Below are positions 52,618 to 64,000 of a DNA stretch of 64,000 nucleotides, piece by piece (positions within the stretch are counted from its first letter, which is position 1; the number at the start of each line of letters is the position of its first letter). This DNA comes from Linnemannia hyalina (lineage: Eukaryota > Mortierellomycota > Mortierellomycetes > Mortierellales > Mortierellaceae). Below the pieces are notes generated by a model. The model was not told the DNA's origin and made no database searches. It saw nothing but the letters and a program-made list of their open reading frames with translations. The position numbers and the translations under genes were made by a program. The stretch is from NCBI GenBank assembly GCA_019671135.1, contig JAHRHY010000016.1:492501-556500 (forward strand), in the 5' to 3' direction.

Positions 52618-55155
52618 TTATTCCCTGAGGAGAGACGCAACAACATGACTGACTTTCATGTTCTTGAGATCCGTGTACGTCTGTCCTGTTCCGACAAATA
52701 GGATGGGTTGTCCTGTCGTGTAGGTCATCGACAGGGCTGCTCCGACCTTGTCGTCAATCGTGTCAAACTTGGTCAGAATCATGCCGTCAATGTGGCGAGG
52801 GTTCGCGAGTCCCGAGTAATCCTTCAGTGCCGCATTGAACTTTGTCAACTGATCCACAGCCTCGTTACCAACCAACGCCTCTCCCACAAAGATGATCTTG
52901 TCCGGGTTGTTCACCGTTACCAACTATTTACAAAGAGAATAAAACAATGTAGTGTGCGTTGTCAGCAAAACAAAATGGTGGTCAATGGTACCAAAACACA
53001 CAAATGAATAGACCTCTAACCACAAAGTAGAGGACTAACCTTGGCGAGGGCACGCATCAAGGGGTCGTTGTCCTGCATACGTCCAGCAGTGTCAATGAGG
53101 ACAACATCGTGACCAGTCAACCTGGCGGAGGAGATGGCTTCCTTGGCGATTGATGCAGAATCCTTGCCATATCCCTTCTCGTAGAGGTCAATCACCGCAT
53201 TCTGCTCCAGAGCCTTCAAGTTCCTGACGTGGACACGAAGTTGCTCAACGGCTCCCGAACGGAAAGTATCACAGGCTGCAATTAGGACTTTGAGATTGTT
53301 CTGCAAAAGCCAGAAGGCTGTCTTGGAGAGGTTGGTCGACTTGCCAACGCCGTTGACACCGATAAAGACAATTGTGTAAGGTCGGTTCTCCGCCTGGGCC
53401 TGTGCAATGTCGCGCAACAGATCAACCGACGTCTTGGGCGTCAAAATGCGCTTCAATGCCGTCTCCATGCTCTGCTTCACGTGTGCCTGTACGCCTGTCA
53501 AAAGATTGAATAGAGAACAGTGTCCATAATCAATTAGTACACTTGATCCTTGATCCCCCATCACAAACAAAAACTACCTCCGGCCTTCAAGGGAAACAAA
53601 CAAAGTGTCTTACTCTTGAAGTTGCCAAGGGTTTGGCCAACGAGTCCCTTGGCGACAGAGTCACAGAGATGCTGTGCAATGTCGGCGGCGACGTTCTTGT
53701 TGATCAAGTGCTCCTTCATCTTGGTCATGATCGGCTCCAAAGTCTCAGCAGTCATCTCCTTCTGTCCCGTCATGTTTTTAAAGAACGACAATAGTCCATT
53801 TGAAGCAGCAGCGGGTTTCTTTGCCTGCAGTGACCGAGCAGAGATCTTGGTGTATTCCTCCTCTGACTCGTCATCGCTGTAGCTCTCGTCCTCGTCGCTT
53901 GCCTCCAGATCTGCAACATTGTATGTGCCATCCTTGCCATGCTGTCCCAATTTGCTTTGATCGACCTAAGGACCATAGGGTATTTGTATTAGTATTGTCG
54001 TGCGTGTGAAGGCATCAACCTGTAACCATTCAACTTTCGAGTACAACAAAGTCAAGCAAGCACGTACCAAATGGTCAGCGTTGACAACATCGATGGCATC
54101 AGAGTTGCTATAGTCCAGACTCTTGGCATCCTTGGCCGAGATTTTACCGTCCCACTTTCGCCCCTCCTTGGCCTTCTTCTTGCTGTCGTCCGATCCGATG
54201 ATTGGAGATGCAGCGGGCGACTTGGCGCCACGCCCTTTCCGCACGCCAATCCTGGGTGAAGCCGACTTTTTCTTGAGCATTTCGATATTCCTGAGAAACT
54301 CGTCCTCGTCCACCAGTGGCTTGCTCGTGTCCTTGATGTCGTCTATTAAGACATTATGGTTTCAATTTTGGTTGCGTCAGATCGAGCCCTTTGATGGCGT
54401 GAGAATATCATGATGAAGTGTAAAAGCTGTAGTACCTGGCTTGGCCTTGGCATAAGCTAATGAGTTTGAGTATCCAACCGTCTGTTCAAACTTGCGAGGC
54501 TGCTTTGTTTTCTTGGACTATCAGGTGCCATGCGGAGGGCGGTCAAGAAACGTACAATGTTGAGCGTTAGTATTGACCATCGTCTACGATGACGACCTTT
54601 TCGCAGGGCAAGAACAACTCAGCGAACAAGGATATCTATATGTCCTTGTAAATTACCAAAGCATCCTGATCCTCGACGGTCTGCAAGAGCGCCTCGAACT
54701 GAACACCCCAGTCCTTCAACTGGGGAATCCCGCCTGATTTCCGCAATATCCTGTCACCATAGCGATCGCTGAACTGAGTGCTGGCAGCCTGAAGAAGCGT
54801 GTCGATATATGTCAATCCCAATGACTTTGGGTACACGGCCTATTTCGGGTTAGATTGATGTTTTTTTTTGCAACATGAAAAGAGGAACTGTTAGCGACAT
54901 GACCAGGATTGAGCTTGGGACAACGGAGACAAGAAAGAGTGAAAGAAGAAGGCGTACGATGAAGATGAGGTCGAGGTCGTTGACAAAGGTCCACTTGATG
55001 GCGTAGTTGTCCTTGAGGTAGATTTGGGTTGATGAGCGTTCTTCGATGAGGATATCCTGGATGAGGTTGTTGATGGGAGAGGATTGGGCGGGGCCGTATG
55101 CCTTTGACCAGAGGACGAGGCCGCCCTTTGTTGCGATCGAGAAGAAGTCGAGCAT
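52618..55155 (-). CDS. SRP101: Signal recognition particle receptor alpha subunit
   Basis: 616 codons in seven exons: 55155-54958, 54839-54657, 54517-54436, 54342-54068, 53965-53614, 53494-53040 and 52923-52618. ER-membrane docking GTPase for SRP-ribosome complexes. The N-terminal SRX longin-like domain ([20 protein letters not shown]) binds the beta subunit. A charged linker follows ([20 protein letters not shown], then an acidic [16 protein letters not shown] segment). The N domain leads to the SRP-type GTPase: [13 protein letters not shown] (P-loop, about residue 410), [41 protein letters not shown] and GTGQTYTDL. Length fits yeast Srp101 (621) and human SRPRA (638). The GTPase core is complete, so the gene looks functional. 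Confidence 0.95.
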
Positions 55156-55667
55156 ATTGTGATGTTGTGTGTATGGATGTATGTCCTATGTGGCGAGTTG
55201 AGGAGTTCTTGTTTCTTTGTTGTCAGGGAGGGGATGAAGAAAAGAAGGGAAGAAAGAACGAGAGGAAGGAAGAACGGAAGGAAGGAAGGAAGGAAGGTTG
55301 ATGGGAAGAGAAAAGAGAACTACGAAAATGAAAAGGGATGGAACTTCTTTTCTTTCTTTCCTTCTCCACTCTTCTTTTCTTTTCTTTGCTGTGTGCTGCG
55401 AGAGTGCAAAGGAGGAAGGTGTATGTCAGACCCCTAGTTGCACCAATGACAGCTCGCCATCCACCACACTCCACTCAACGTTAAATACTCAATACTGTGC
55501 CCAGGTGCCCAAGTGGCTTGGCATGCCGATCTCGTTCAGTATTTCACGGTGAACCCCTTGTTACCGACCACGGCAAAGCTTTCTTTCCCTTTGTACTTGT
55601 ACTACTAACTACTGACTCTACGCTGTGTCTAAACTCTAACGTCGGGCATTAGGGCAGGGGCATTAGG
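55156..55667. other. Intergenic, promoter of SRP101
   Basis: Non-coding. Contains a GGAA tetranucleotide repeat near 55263-55297. Both neighbours are on the minus strand. Confidence 0.55.
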
Positions 55668-58402
55668 CTAAGGCCTGTTCTGGGTCAGGACGGGCCGGCC
55701 AGTTTCACTATCCAGCTTGGCCGTGATGCGAGCCTCCTCCAGGGCTGGGTGGTCAACCGCCTCAATCGGCTGCAGCTCCTCAATCAATGCCTGGTTCTCT
55801 GCATTGCCCGTCAAGATATTCTTCATCGCCAAGATAGCGTACTCCCGAAGATCTAATTCGATGCATTATTGTTTTTCGACGGGTTGGGCAATTGGGTAGA
55901 GCATTAGTCAACGCTGTATCCATCGCATGCCTGACGCAACTCAGCACAGCCAGCTCCAAAGAGAAAACATCCAGAAAGATGACTTACAGGGGTTGGCGTC
56001 GTCAATGTTGCACTGACTCAACATGACAATAAGTCCGTTGCAGTTTCGAATCCTATCCTGGACATGGCGCGACCGATACGCCAAGTTGCCGATGAGCCGA
56101 ACAATATCCCGCTTGAGCCCCACAAAGAACGAATCCTGTCCCTTCGCGGTCGAGGTGTTTGACAAAACTGTCGACTCGACATTGGCCGCCATGGCCGGTG
56201 TTCCTGAAGTTCCACTTGAAACGGGCTTGGACACTCTCGCCAAACTCACATCCGCTTGTCGAAGCAGCTCTATTCCATTGGAAACCGTTAGAGTTAGTCC
56301 TTGGTATAGTAAACCCTACAGTTACTAAACGCGACAAGACCTGAACATACAATCATTCTTACCGATAGAGCTCTCAACCAGTTTGCCGCTGACCATGGCC
56401 ATATGCTGGGCCTTGAACCAATCCGGCACAGGGACAATCTCTGCTCGCTGTTCAATCTCTTCCTCCACACCATCATCGGCATCATCCGCATTGTTGTTGC
56501 CAGAGGCGGCCTTGGGGCGAAGACTAACTTGCCCGTCCTCGTGAAGACTTAGATGTGCAAAACAGGCAAGTAACAACATCAATCCCGACGACAGGTTGGC
56601 GAGATCCTCAACGTCATGTTTTCCAACGCCGCCCTTATCCAGACCTTGGAAGACTTCGATCGTTAGAGCCGACACCTTGGAAAAGGTCTCTGTCAAAAAT
56701 ACAACGGTATGAAGGCTAACCGGAGGATCTGTCTCGTCAACTGCAAATGGATCGTAGACGCTGGGGACAGTATATGTGGCGTGCTGTTGTTGCTGCTGCT
56801 GAAATGACTCTTGCTGGTTTTCATGGTGGGTGTAAATCCTGGAGTCGATCATCTTAAGCAATGTGACCTGCTCTTGGGTCAAGTACGAAACAGCCTTCTT
56901 TTCCTGCTTTGTCGATCTCTTTGCTTTGCTTGGCGTTTCCTCATCCTCGATCTCCTCGATCTTCAGTTCCTGAATCTTGGTAGCTGCCTCCTCTTCCTTG
57001 ACGTCGTCATGAAAGCCTTCCCCATGATAGCGGATCTTGTACTCTTCCTCGCCATCTACGTCCTGGTCCCTGAGCGCTTCGTACAGTTGCTCTACAAAAT
57101 CCTGCTCGATCAAGTGGTTGACGAGGGTGTAGATCATCTCAAAGCTCTTTCTGTCCTCCTTGCCGCTTGTCGCATGTGACTCGATCATCAACTGTTTGAG
57201 CAGCTTCTGTCCCGCTTTTGTTGAAAACAGGAGTGCGCTAGTAAGAAGATGACGAATTTTGAACACTAGGGTCAGTTCATGTACATTATTTGTTCTTACA
57301 AGACACTTTGCTGTTTCTAGGCTTCGAAATGCGAAAGTGCGCATTTTTACCTGCGTTCCTGGGATTCAAATACGCAGTTGTAGCAAAGCATTACGGTGCT
57401 CAGTACAATCGTTTCGTCCTCGATGGCGGCCAAAGTGCTAAACATCCGGGGTTAAGAGTGTCGATAGTGTTACTAACTGGCCTCCTGAGCTGAATTGCAT
57501 GCAGAAAATGTACAAGTCAATTAGTCTGTTCGTTGGTGTACCTGAGCAGGTTTTGATCGCAGCTGGGGCTGGGCACCTGGACCAAGAATGACTTCCAAAT
57601 ATGGTTCTTTGATTCCTCGTTTCCTGTCAACAGGTTGGACAATGCCTGGACGCCTGCCCTCAGCATCATGATATCTAAAAATGGTAGAGGTAATTAACAA
57701 AGAAAGGTCATTAGTCCGAGTCCTGTGGTAGTTGTATGCATCAATGTGTCTAAACGAGGTTCGGATGTGTTATTCCTGAGAGACATACATCCAGTGTTCC
57801 CGTAGTGAGTGTGAGCAGCCTGGGAGACCACCTCCTGAATCAGCTTGGGCAAATCAGCCAGCCTATTTTGTCAATGAGTGGTGTTAGTTGCTGGTCACTT
57901 GCTTTATAATTGAATACTACCTCCCTTTCTTCAGCCCAAGTTGTTTCATACCTTGCTTGATCTTGGTTGTTGGTGACTCCAGCGGTACTGTTGCGGATGA
58001 TCCTAAAGATGAACATGACCTGCTCCACCTGCTCAAGGTCCAGTCCATTCTTGACAACCTTGTTCAGCACCGAGGCCAAGTTCTTCCATACGGAGGGGAC
58101 AGCGCCAAACTCTACTCTGAAGATAAAAGCACCCAACACCCATGGCATTAGTAACACACATATGTATGGGTTCTACGGTGCCAGATACAACTATTCTTTC
58201 TCAATCAACCAAGTCTCCTTCTTCCCCCCGAGAGGCGAGAGAGATTTTTTAATCTTGAGAGGGCCTGAAGGTTCATTCGAACATACCGAAAGTCGGCATC
58301 GACCTGGAGTCGTTTGGCAATGTCGTCAAGATCCTTGTTTCGTGAGTTGTCGGGAGTTGTGCAAAGATGCAGCAGGGTGTCTGTGGTTGACCGGGCGGAC
58401 AT
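55668..58402 (-). CDS. CTR86: Ataxin-10 / CTR86 family protein
   Basis: 638 codons in eight exons: 58402-58287, 58116-57952, 57862-57789, 57674-57542, 57437-57351, 57237-56363, 56269-55988 and 55852-55668. All phases close. Armadillo-like helical protein. Its diagnostic C-terminal ataxin-10 domain reads DIVRLIGNLAYRSRHVQDRI, then NGLIVMLSQCNIDDANPY, then LREYAILAIKNILTGNAENQ. Upstream helices include MFIFRIIRNSTAGVTNNQ and MLRAGVQALSNLLTGNEESK. A long acidic/Gln-containing insertion in exon 6 (about residues 235-360) is not part of the fold. Yeast Ctr86 is the homologue; ataxin-10 is linked to cytokinesis and ciliary functions in animals, and its role in fungi is poorly defined. Exon 3 ends at a weaker donor (GGAT|GTATGT). 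Only 172 bp separate its start from the stop of the upstream family gene. Confidence 0.9.
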
Positions 58403-58574
58403 GAATGAGAATGGGTGGAATCAGGTAAGGAGAAAGTGTGTGTGCATGTGGGCATTCAGTCCTCCTTTTTGTTTCCTTTTTTTTTTTTTTTTTTTTTTTG
58501 TGACTTTGAAAGTCAAAGTCAAGGAAGAACAAAGAAAAAAAAAGACGTCGCCTTCTTTTATTCATCAAAACAAA

Positions 58575-60615
<2,041 letters not shown>

Positions 60616-61254
60616 GGCAGCTGGTTTACTTTTTTTTGTTGTCGTGAGTCGAATGAGGAGAGGAAAGAGAGAGTTGGATCAGGGATGTATGAATGGGATT
60701 GGAGAAGGTCAGATGGACGCAAAGGGACAAAAAAGGGAAGGAAGGGAGGAGGAGAAGAAGAAGGAGGAGGAGGACGATTGCCTTTCACTCGTTACGCTGT
60801 CGAACGTGTGTGTAGAGAACGAGGAAGGGAGGGCTGTTGGGAGGAGAAAGCAGGGGGGTGGCGAGGAAGGAAGGAAGGAAGGAAGGAAGGAAGGCACGAA
60901 GGAAAGAATGTAGGAAGGAAGGTAGAAGGCGAGGGATAGAGTAAGAGGGTGGAGAATGGAAAAGGAAATATACGGCGGCGATCGAGCATGGACGCATCGC
61001 TTCTTCTGCACAATAAGACACAAGGCCTAGAGTCGATCGATGTCAATATTGCAATTGAAATAGATAACATGCATGGGTGGTGCTGGGCTATGCTGCATGC
61101 TCCGCCTTACTCACTCTTCCTTCCTTCTTTCTTTCTTTTTTTCTTTCTTACTTTCATTCATTCATGCATTCATTCTTCTTTCTTACTTTCTTGCTTTCTT
61201 ATTTCATTCCATTCAACTCATTCCGCACACTCACACGCACAACACAGAACACAA
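60616..61254. promoter_or_regulatory. Divergent promoter of family members 3 and 4
   Basis: 639 bp shared by two divergent paralogues. Contains a (GGAA)n run at about 60864-60895, T-rich tracts at 61120-61200 and A/C-rich leader before the ATG at 61255. The shared control region suggests co-expression, which is inference. Confidence 0.5.
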
Positions 61255-62133
61255 ATGGCAACGCTACTCCTCCCGGTGCCGCACCTCAACCGCCCCTCCT
61301 CACAGTCAGGCCAAGTTTGCTGTATATCCCTCAAAGACAACGACCTCGTCCGCCTCTTCGCCATGCCCCACAACATCGTCCCCGCAGTCAAATCTTCCAT
61401 CGAACAGACCATGGGTTACGGCGCCGTCCACTTCTCTAACGAGAACAACAAAACCTTCTACGAGCTCAAGATCAACGGCGACCCATGGAACAACAACTCT
61501 CTCCCCGAGGCCGACCGTGGCCGATTGGCTCTCGTCTCCATTATCCGTACCATGGCCGTCAATGGCTGGAATATCCTTCAAGCTATTGAAATGTCCAAGC
61601 GAGGATCCGAAACTGCAACAGAGACCATGTTTTTCCAACGGATCGACACAGGACTAGGCGTTGTCTATGCCAATGAGGTTGATATGTTTGGCATGGGCTT
61701 CCAGGCCTCGGATTCTCTTCGCGTCATTACCTCTGCTGCTGTTGCTCATATCCCTGCTCTCCGCCAAGCCATCCTTGCCGGGTGGAAGCTCGGGTACATG
61801 TTTGACCAACTCATTTGCTTTAATTGTTTCTCGAATGGCAGAAAAAAAAATGTCGTTGTTTCCTTCCTAGTTCTCACTGTACCCTTTTTCTATTGCACAA
61901 CGAACAGATTGAAGAAGGAACAGATAGTAGGGGTGTCACACGAGTTTGTGCTGAAGGGCAACCCATGGATGCCATCTGAACGAGACTCTGTTGCAGTGGC
62001 GTTGTTGCTCTCACACATCTTGGCCTATATCCGGAGTCAGGGCTTCAAGCTGTACGCGTCGATTAATATGCACAAGGAAGGCCAGCCTTCAGACTTTTGG
62101 GTCTTTCGCCGTGTCGGCCGTTGCTGGTCATAG
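61255..62133 (+). CDS. Duplicated-domain family protein 4
   Basis: 254 codons in two exons: 61255-61793 (donor GG|GTACAT) and 61908-62133 (acceptor AACAG). The smallest member, with almost nothing but the two domain copies. Copy 1: GQVCCISLKDNDLVRLFAMP, FYELKINGDPW, TMAVNGWNILQAIEMSK, ETMFFQR. Copy 2: DMFGMGFQASDSLRVITSA, AILAGWKLG, SHEFVLKGNPWMP, YIRSQGFKLYASINMHK, DFWVFRRVGRCWS. It therefore defines the domain limits best. Start ATG chosen because it follows a CA-rich leader and directly precedes the domain; an upstream in-frame ATG exists (60949) but the intervening sequence is simple repeat. Intron phase 2 in the Gly codon, as in members 1 and 2. Function unknown. Confidence 0.88.
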   Translation: MATLLLPVPHLNRPSSQSGQVCCISLKDNDLVRLFAMPHNIVPAVKSSIEQTMGYGAVHFSNENNKTFYELKINGDPWNNNSLPEADRGRLALVSIIRTMAVNGWNILQAIEMSKRGSETATETMFFQRIDTGLGVVYANEVDMFGMGFQASDSLRVITSAAVAHIPALRQAILAGWKLGYMFDQLICFNCFSNGRKKNVVVSFLVLTVPFFYCTTNRLKKEQIVGVSHEFVLKGNPWMPSERDSVAVALLLSHILAYIRSQGFKLYASINMHKEGQPSDFWVFRRVGRCWS

Positions 62134-63354
62134 TACGCGCGCCTCTTCTTCTTCTTCGCTTCTACGCGCTTGCTTGCTGCTCTTCTATGAATAAAGTCAC
62201 GTGCAATCTAATCCTTCGAAGGAGGGCTTCTAGCCTTTGATAAATCTCCATTCCAACAATTGATTTGAGACCCCCTTTCATTTCTATCTCCAATCCAAGA
62301 TGGCAAGTCACAGCGGGGACTCGGATTGCATCCATTCGCCTTACCTTGGGGATATATACATCCATCCATACTGAACCATGGGGCGAAACCATCCATCGAC
62401 AGCCAGTGCCCGGACACAGCGCACACATCATTAATCATTATCGCCATATCACCAACTCAACAATCACGACTCTGCTTTTAAAAATCGCACTTCGGGAGGA
62501 CGATGGAAGGGGCGGTGGAGAGATCTCTCTCTTACTTCTTCGTAGGATGTACCTGCGGAAGGAGCAAGGGGGAACCGTCCAGGGGAACAAGGAGGAAGGC
62601 AGGCAGCGATGGGTTGGAGCTGAACGGTGTTGGTTTACTTTGCCCGTTGCACTGGCAATAGGAAAAAACGGGACGCTGAAAAGAGAGGCGCCTCAGCACG
62701 AGCCCAGCACAAAGGCTCCTTAGCCAAAGGCAGCAACCCACCTTTTGCATCGCACTCAACAACAACAACTACACCCAGTATCACGAACAGCACTCTCCAC
62801 TATTACCTCCCTTCACACCTATCCCACGCCGGCCAGCCTCCATCAACACCTTTTATACAACCCCTGCGCCAACAAACACCAGAAAGGATCCAGCAGCAAC
62901 AAAGGCGATCAGGCGAACCCAACATCCACTCTTGAACTCAACATCACTGCCAGAACTATTGTCAAAAAAGACGTGGGGCAACTCGTCAGTCAAGAGGAAT
63001 CTACGCTTTTTTGTTTGGGAAAGCAAACGAAAGCGTTCGTCCGACTTTTTCGGAGTAGAAAGCTGGAGCATTTTTGCGTTTCTGGACCCAGCCAAAATAC
63101 TCCGCTGTTGTATGGACAGCTCATTACCCCAGGATATCAACAAAGAGGTGTTGTTGCGATTAGGAGCAATGCTCGAACAAAAGAGTAGAGACAAGGGATA
63201 GAAGAGGAAGAAGCACAATAGGGATTTGTGCACAGCAGGACTACATCAAAAGAGCGCGCAGCGCCTTTGTTCCACATACATCATACAACACGTAACCAGA
63301 AGGATCATGCGCCTAACCAGGAACGTCCTCTTTTTCTCAATCACTTGTTCATAG
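62134..63354. other. Intergenic / long first intron of eL43
   Basis: No other gene seen. An acceptor (TTGTTCATAG) with an upstream CCTAACC branch-like motif ends at 63354, so the right part is intron. The only ATG placed directly before a plausible donor in this interval is at 62300-62302 (ATG|GCAAGT), which would make it a GC-AG intron of about 1.05 kb. Short open frames inside lack coding character. Confidence 0.5.
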
Positions 63355-63743
63355 GCTAAGCGCACTAAGAAGGTCGGAGTTGTTGGTAAATACGGTATCC
63401 GTTATGGTGCCTCCCTCCGTAAGCAGGTCAAGAAGATGGAAATCACCCAGCACAGCAAGTACACTTGCACTTTCTGCGGTCGTGTAAGTTCTTTGATAAT
63501 TAGGTTGTCGATGACAAAAAACGAACAAGTCGAAACAGAACCGCAAGTCACGACAACTAACATCTTCTATCTCCAAATGGACAATAAAAAAAATAGGATG
63601 CCGTCAAGCGCCAGTCTGTTGGTATCTGGAAGTGCCGTGGATGCAAGAAGACCATGGCCGGAGGTGCCTGGACCTTGTCGACCACCGCTGCCGCCACCGT
63701 CCGCTCCACCACTCGCCGTCTCCGCGAGATCATGGAGGTTTAA
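63355..63743 (+). CDS. RPL43: 60S ribosomal protein eL43 (L37Ae)
   Basis: Exons 63355-63483 and 63597-63743 encode 91 residues beginning [20 protein letters not shown] and ending RRLREIMEV. The C4 zinc-ribbon is complete: C-x-x-C in YTCTFCGR and C-x-x-C in WKCRGCKK. With an initiator Met the protein would be 92 residues, exactly the eukaryotic eL43 length, so the start codon must be a separate upstream exon holding only ATG, as fungal RPL43 genes split very near the start. The candidate is 62300-62302 with a GC-AG intron; this is unproven. Donor CGT|GTAAGT and acceptor AAATAG for the second intron are clear. Large-subunit structural protein; highly expressed housekeeping gene. Confidence 0.93.
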
Positions 63744-64000
63744 AGAGTTTTCTTCAACATCATTTTTTTTATCTTCCTCGACCCCACCCCCACCCACCCC
63801 GACCATTTTTGCCAGTCTCTGCTTTCCTGCTTTCGCGGCCAGACCTTTTCTTGGGACCTTTTCGACTCTTTTTACATCAACGCAGGAGGAAAACCATCAA
63901 TATGCAGACGGCCTTGAATCGGGATCCAAAGATCAACAAAAAAAGTCAAAGAATAAAAAATACTCAAAAAAAGTCATCCCGCCATCGGTCTACTTGTGTG
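63744..64000. other. 3' flank of eL43
   Basis: Non-coding 3' region with A-rich stretches and AATAAAAAA near 63953; no other feature seen before the window ends. Confidence 0.5.

Overview
This is a nuclear contig from a filamentous early-diverging fungus. Short GT-AG introns, intron-rich core genes, F-box/LRR and Crinkler-type remnants, glutamine/lysine-rich low complexity and the overall protein flavour suggest Mortierellomycotina (Mortierella/Linnemannia-like). That placement is inference from gene style, not from a marker phylogeny. All exon boundaries below were read by hand; each multi-exon model was checked for phase closure and for a total length divisible by three.

Core left part (1-29.4 kb): a very large RGS-domain protein running off the left edge (minus); a small hypothetical protein (minus); long gene-poor stretches with microsatellites and two decayed genes (about 10.1-11.5 kb); two tandem members of an unrecognised duplicated-domain family (13.3-16.1 kb); a three-exon glutathione S-transferase (minus); a complete 13-exon MED12 of 2612 codons (18.4-27.5 kb); and an HD-type cyanamide-hydratase-like gene (minus).

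Accessory island (about 28-49 kb): its centre is a giant inverted repeat. Two arms of 5660 bp (29719-35378 and 37169-42828) surround a 1790-bp spacer. Each arm carries a 101-aa secreted protein gene (SSP1), a 73-aa secreted protein with ten cysteines (SSP2), a small inverted-repeat element, a broken F-box/LRR gene, a minisatellite and a decayed 3' piece of the 25S rRNA gene. The spacer holds retroelement debris, including a 274-bp insertion with a 16-bp target-site duplication. To the right lie a broken Crinkler gene, a third diverged SSP1 copy, more inverted-repeat elements, a possible Crinkler NTPase remnant and two further F-box/LRR relics. This looks like a fast-evolving island of effector-like genes dropped into a housekeeping neighbourhood.

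Core right part (49.5-64 kb): a two-exon secreted protein, chorismate mutase (ARO7), signal recognition particle receptor alpha (SRP101/SRPRA), ataxin-10/CTR86, a divergent pair of two more duplicated-domain family members, and ribosomal protein eL43 at the right end.

The most interesting undescribed items are (i) the four-member family with an internal domain duplication and an identical phase-2 intron in a conserved glycine position, (ii) the perfect palindrome whose identity drops abruptly at its edges, and (iii) SSP1 copies that differ only by amino-acid-changing substitutions.
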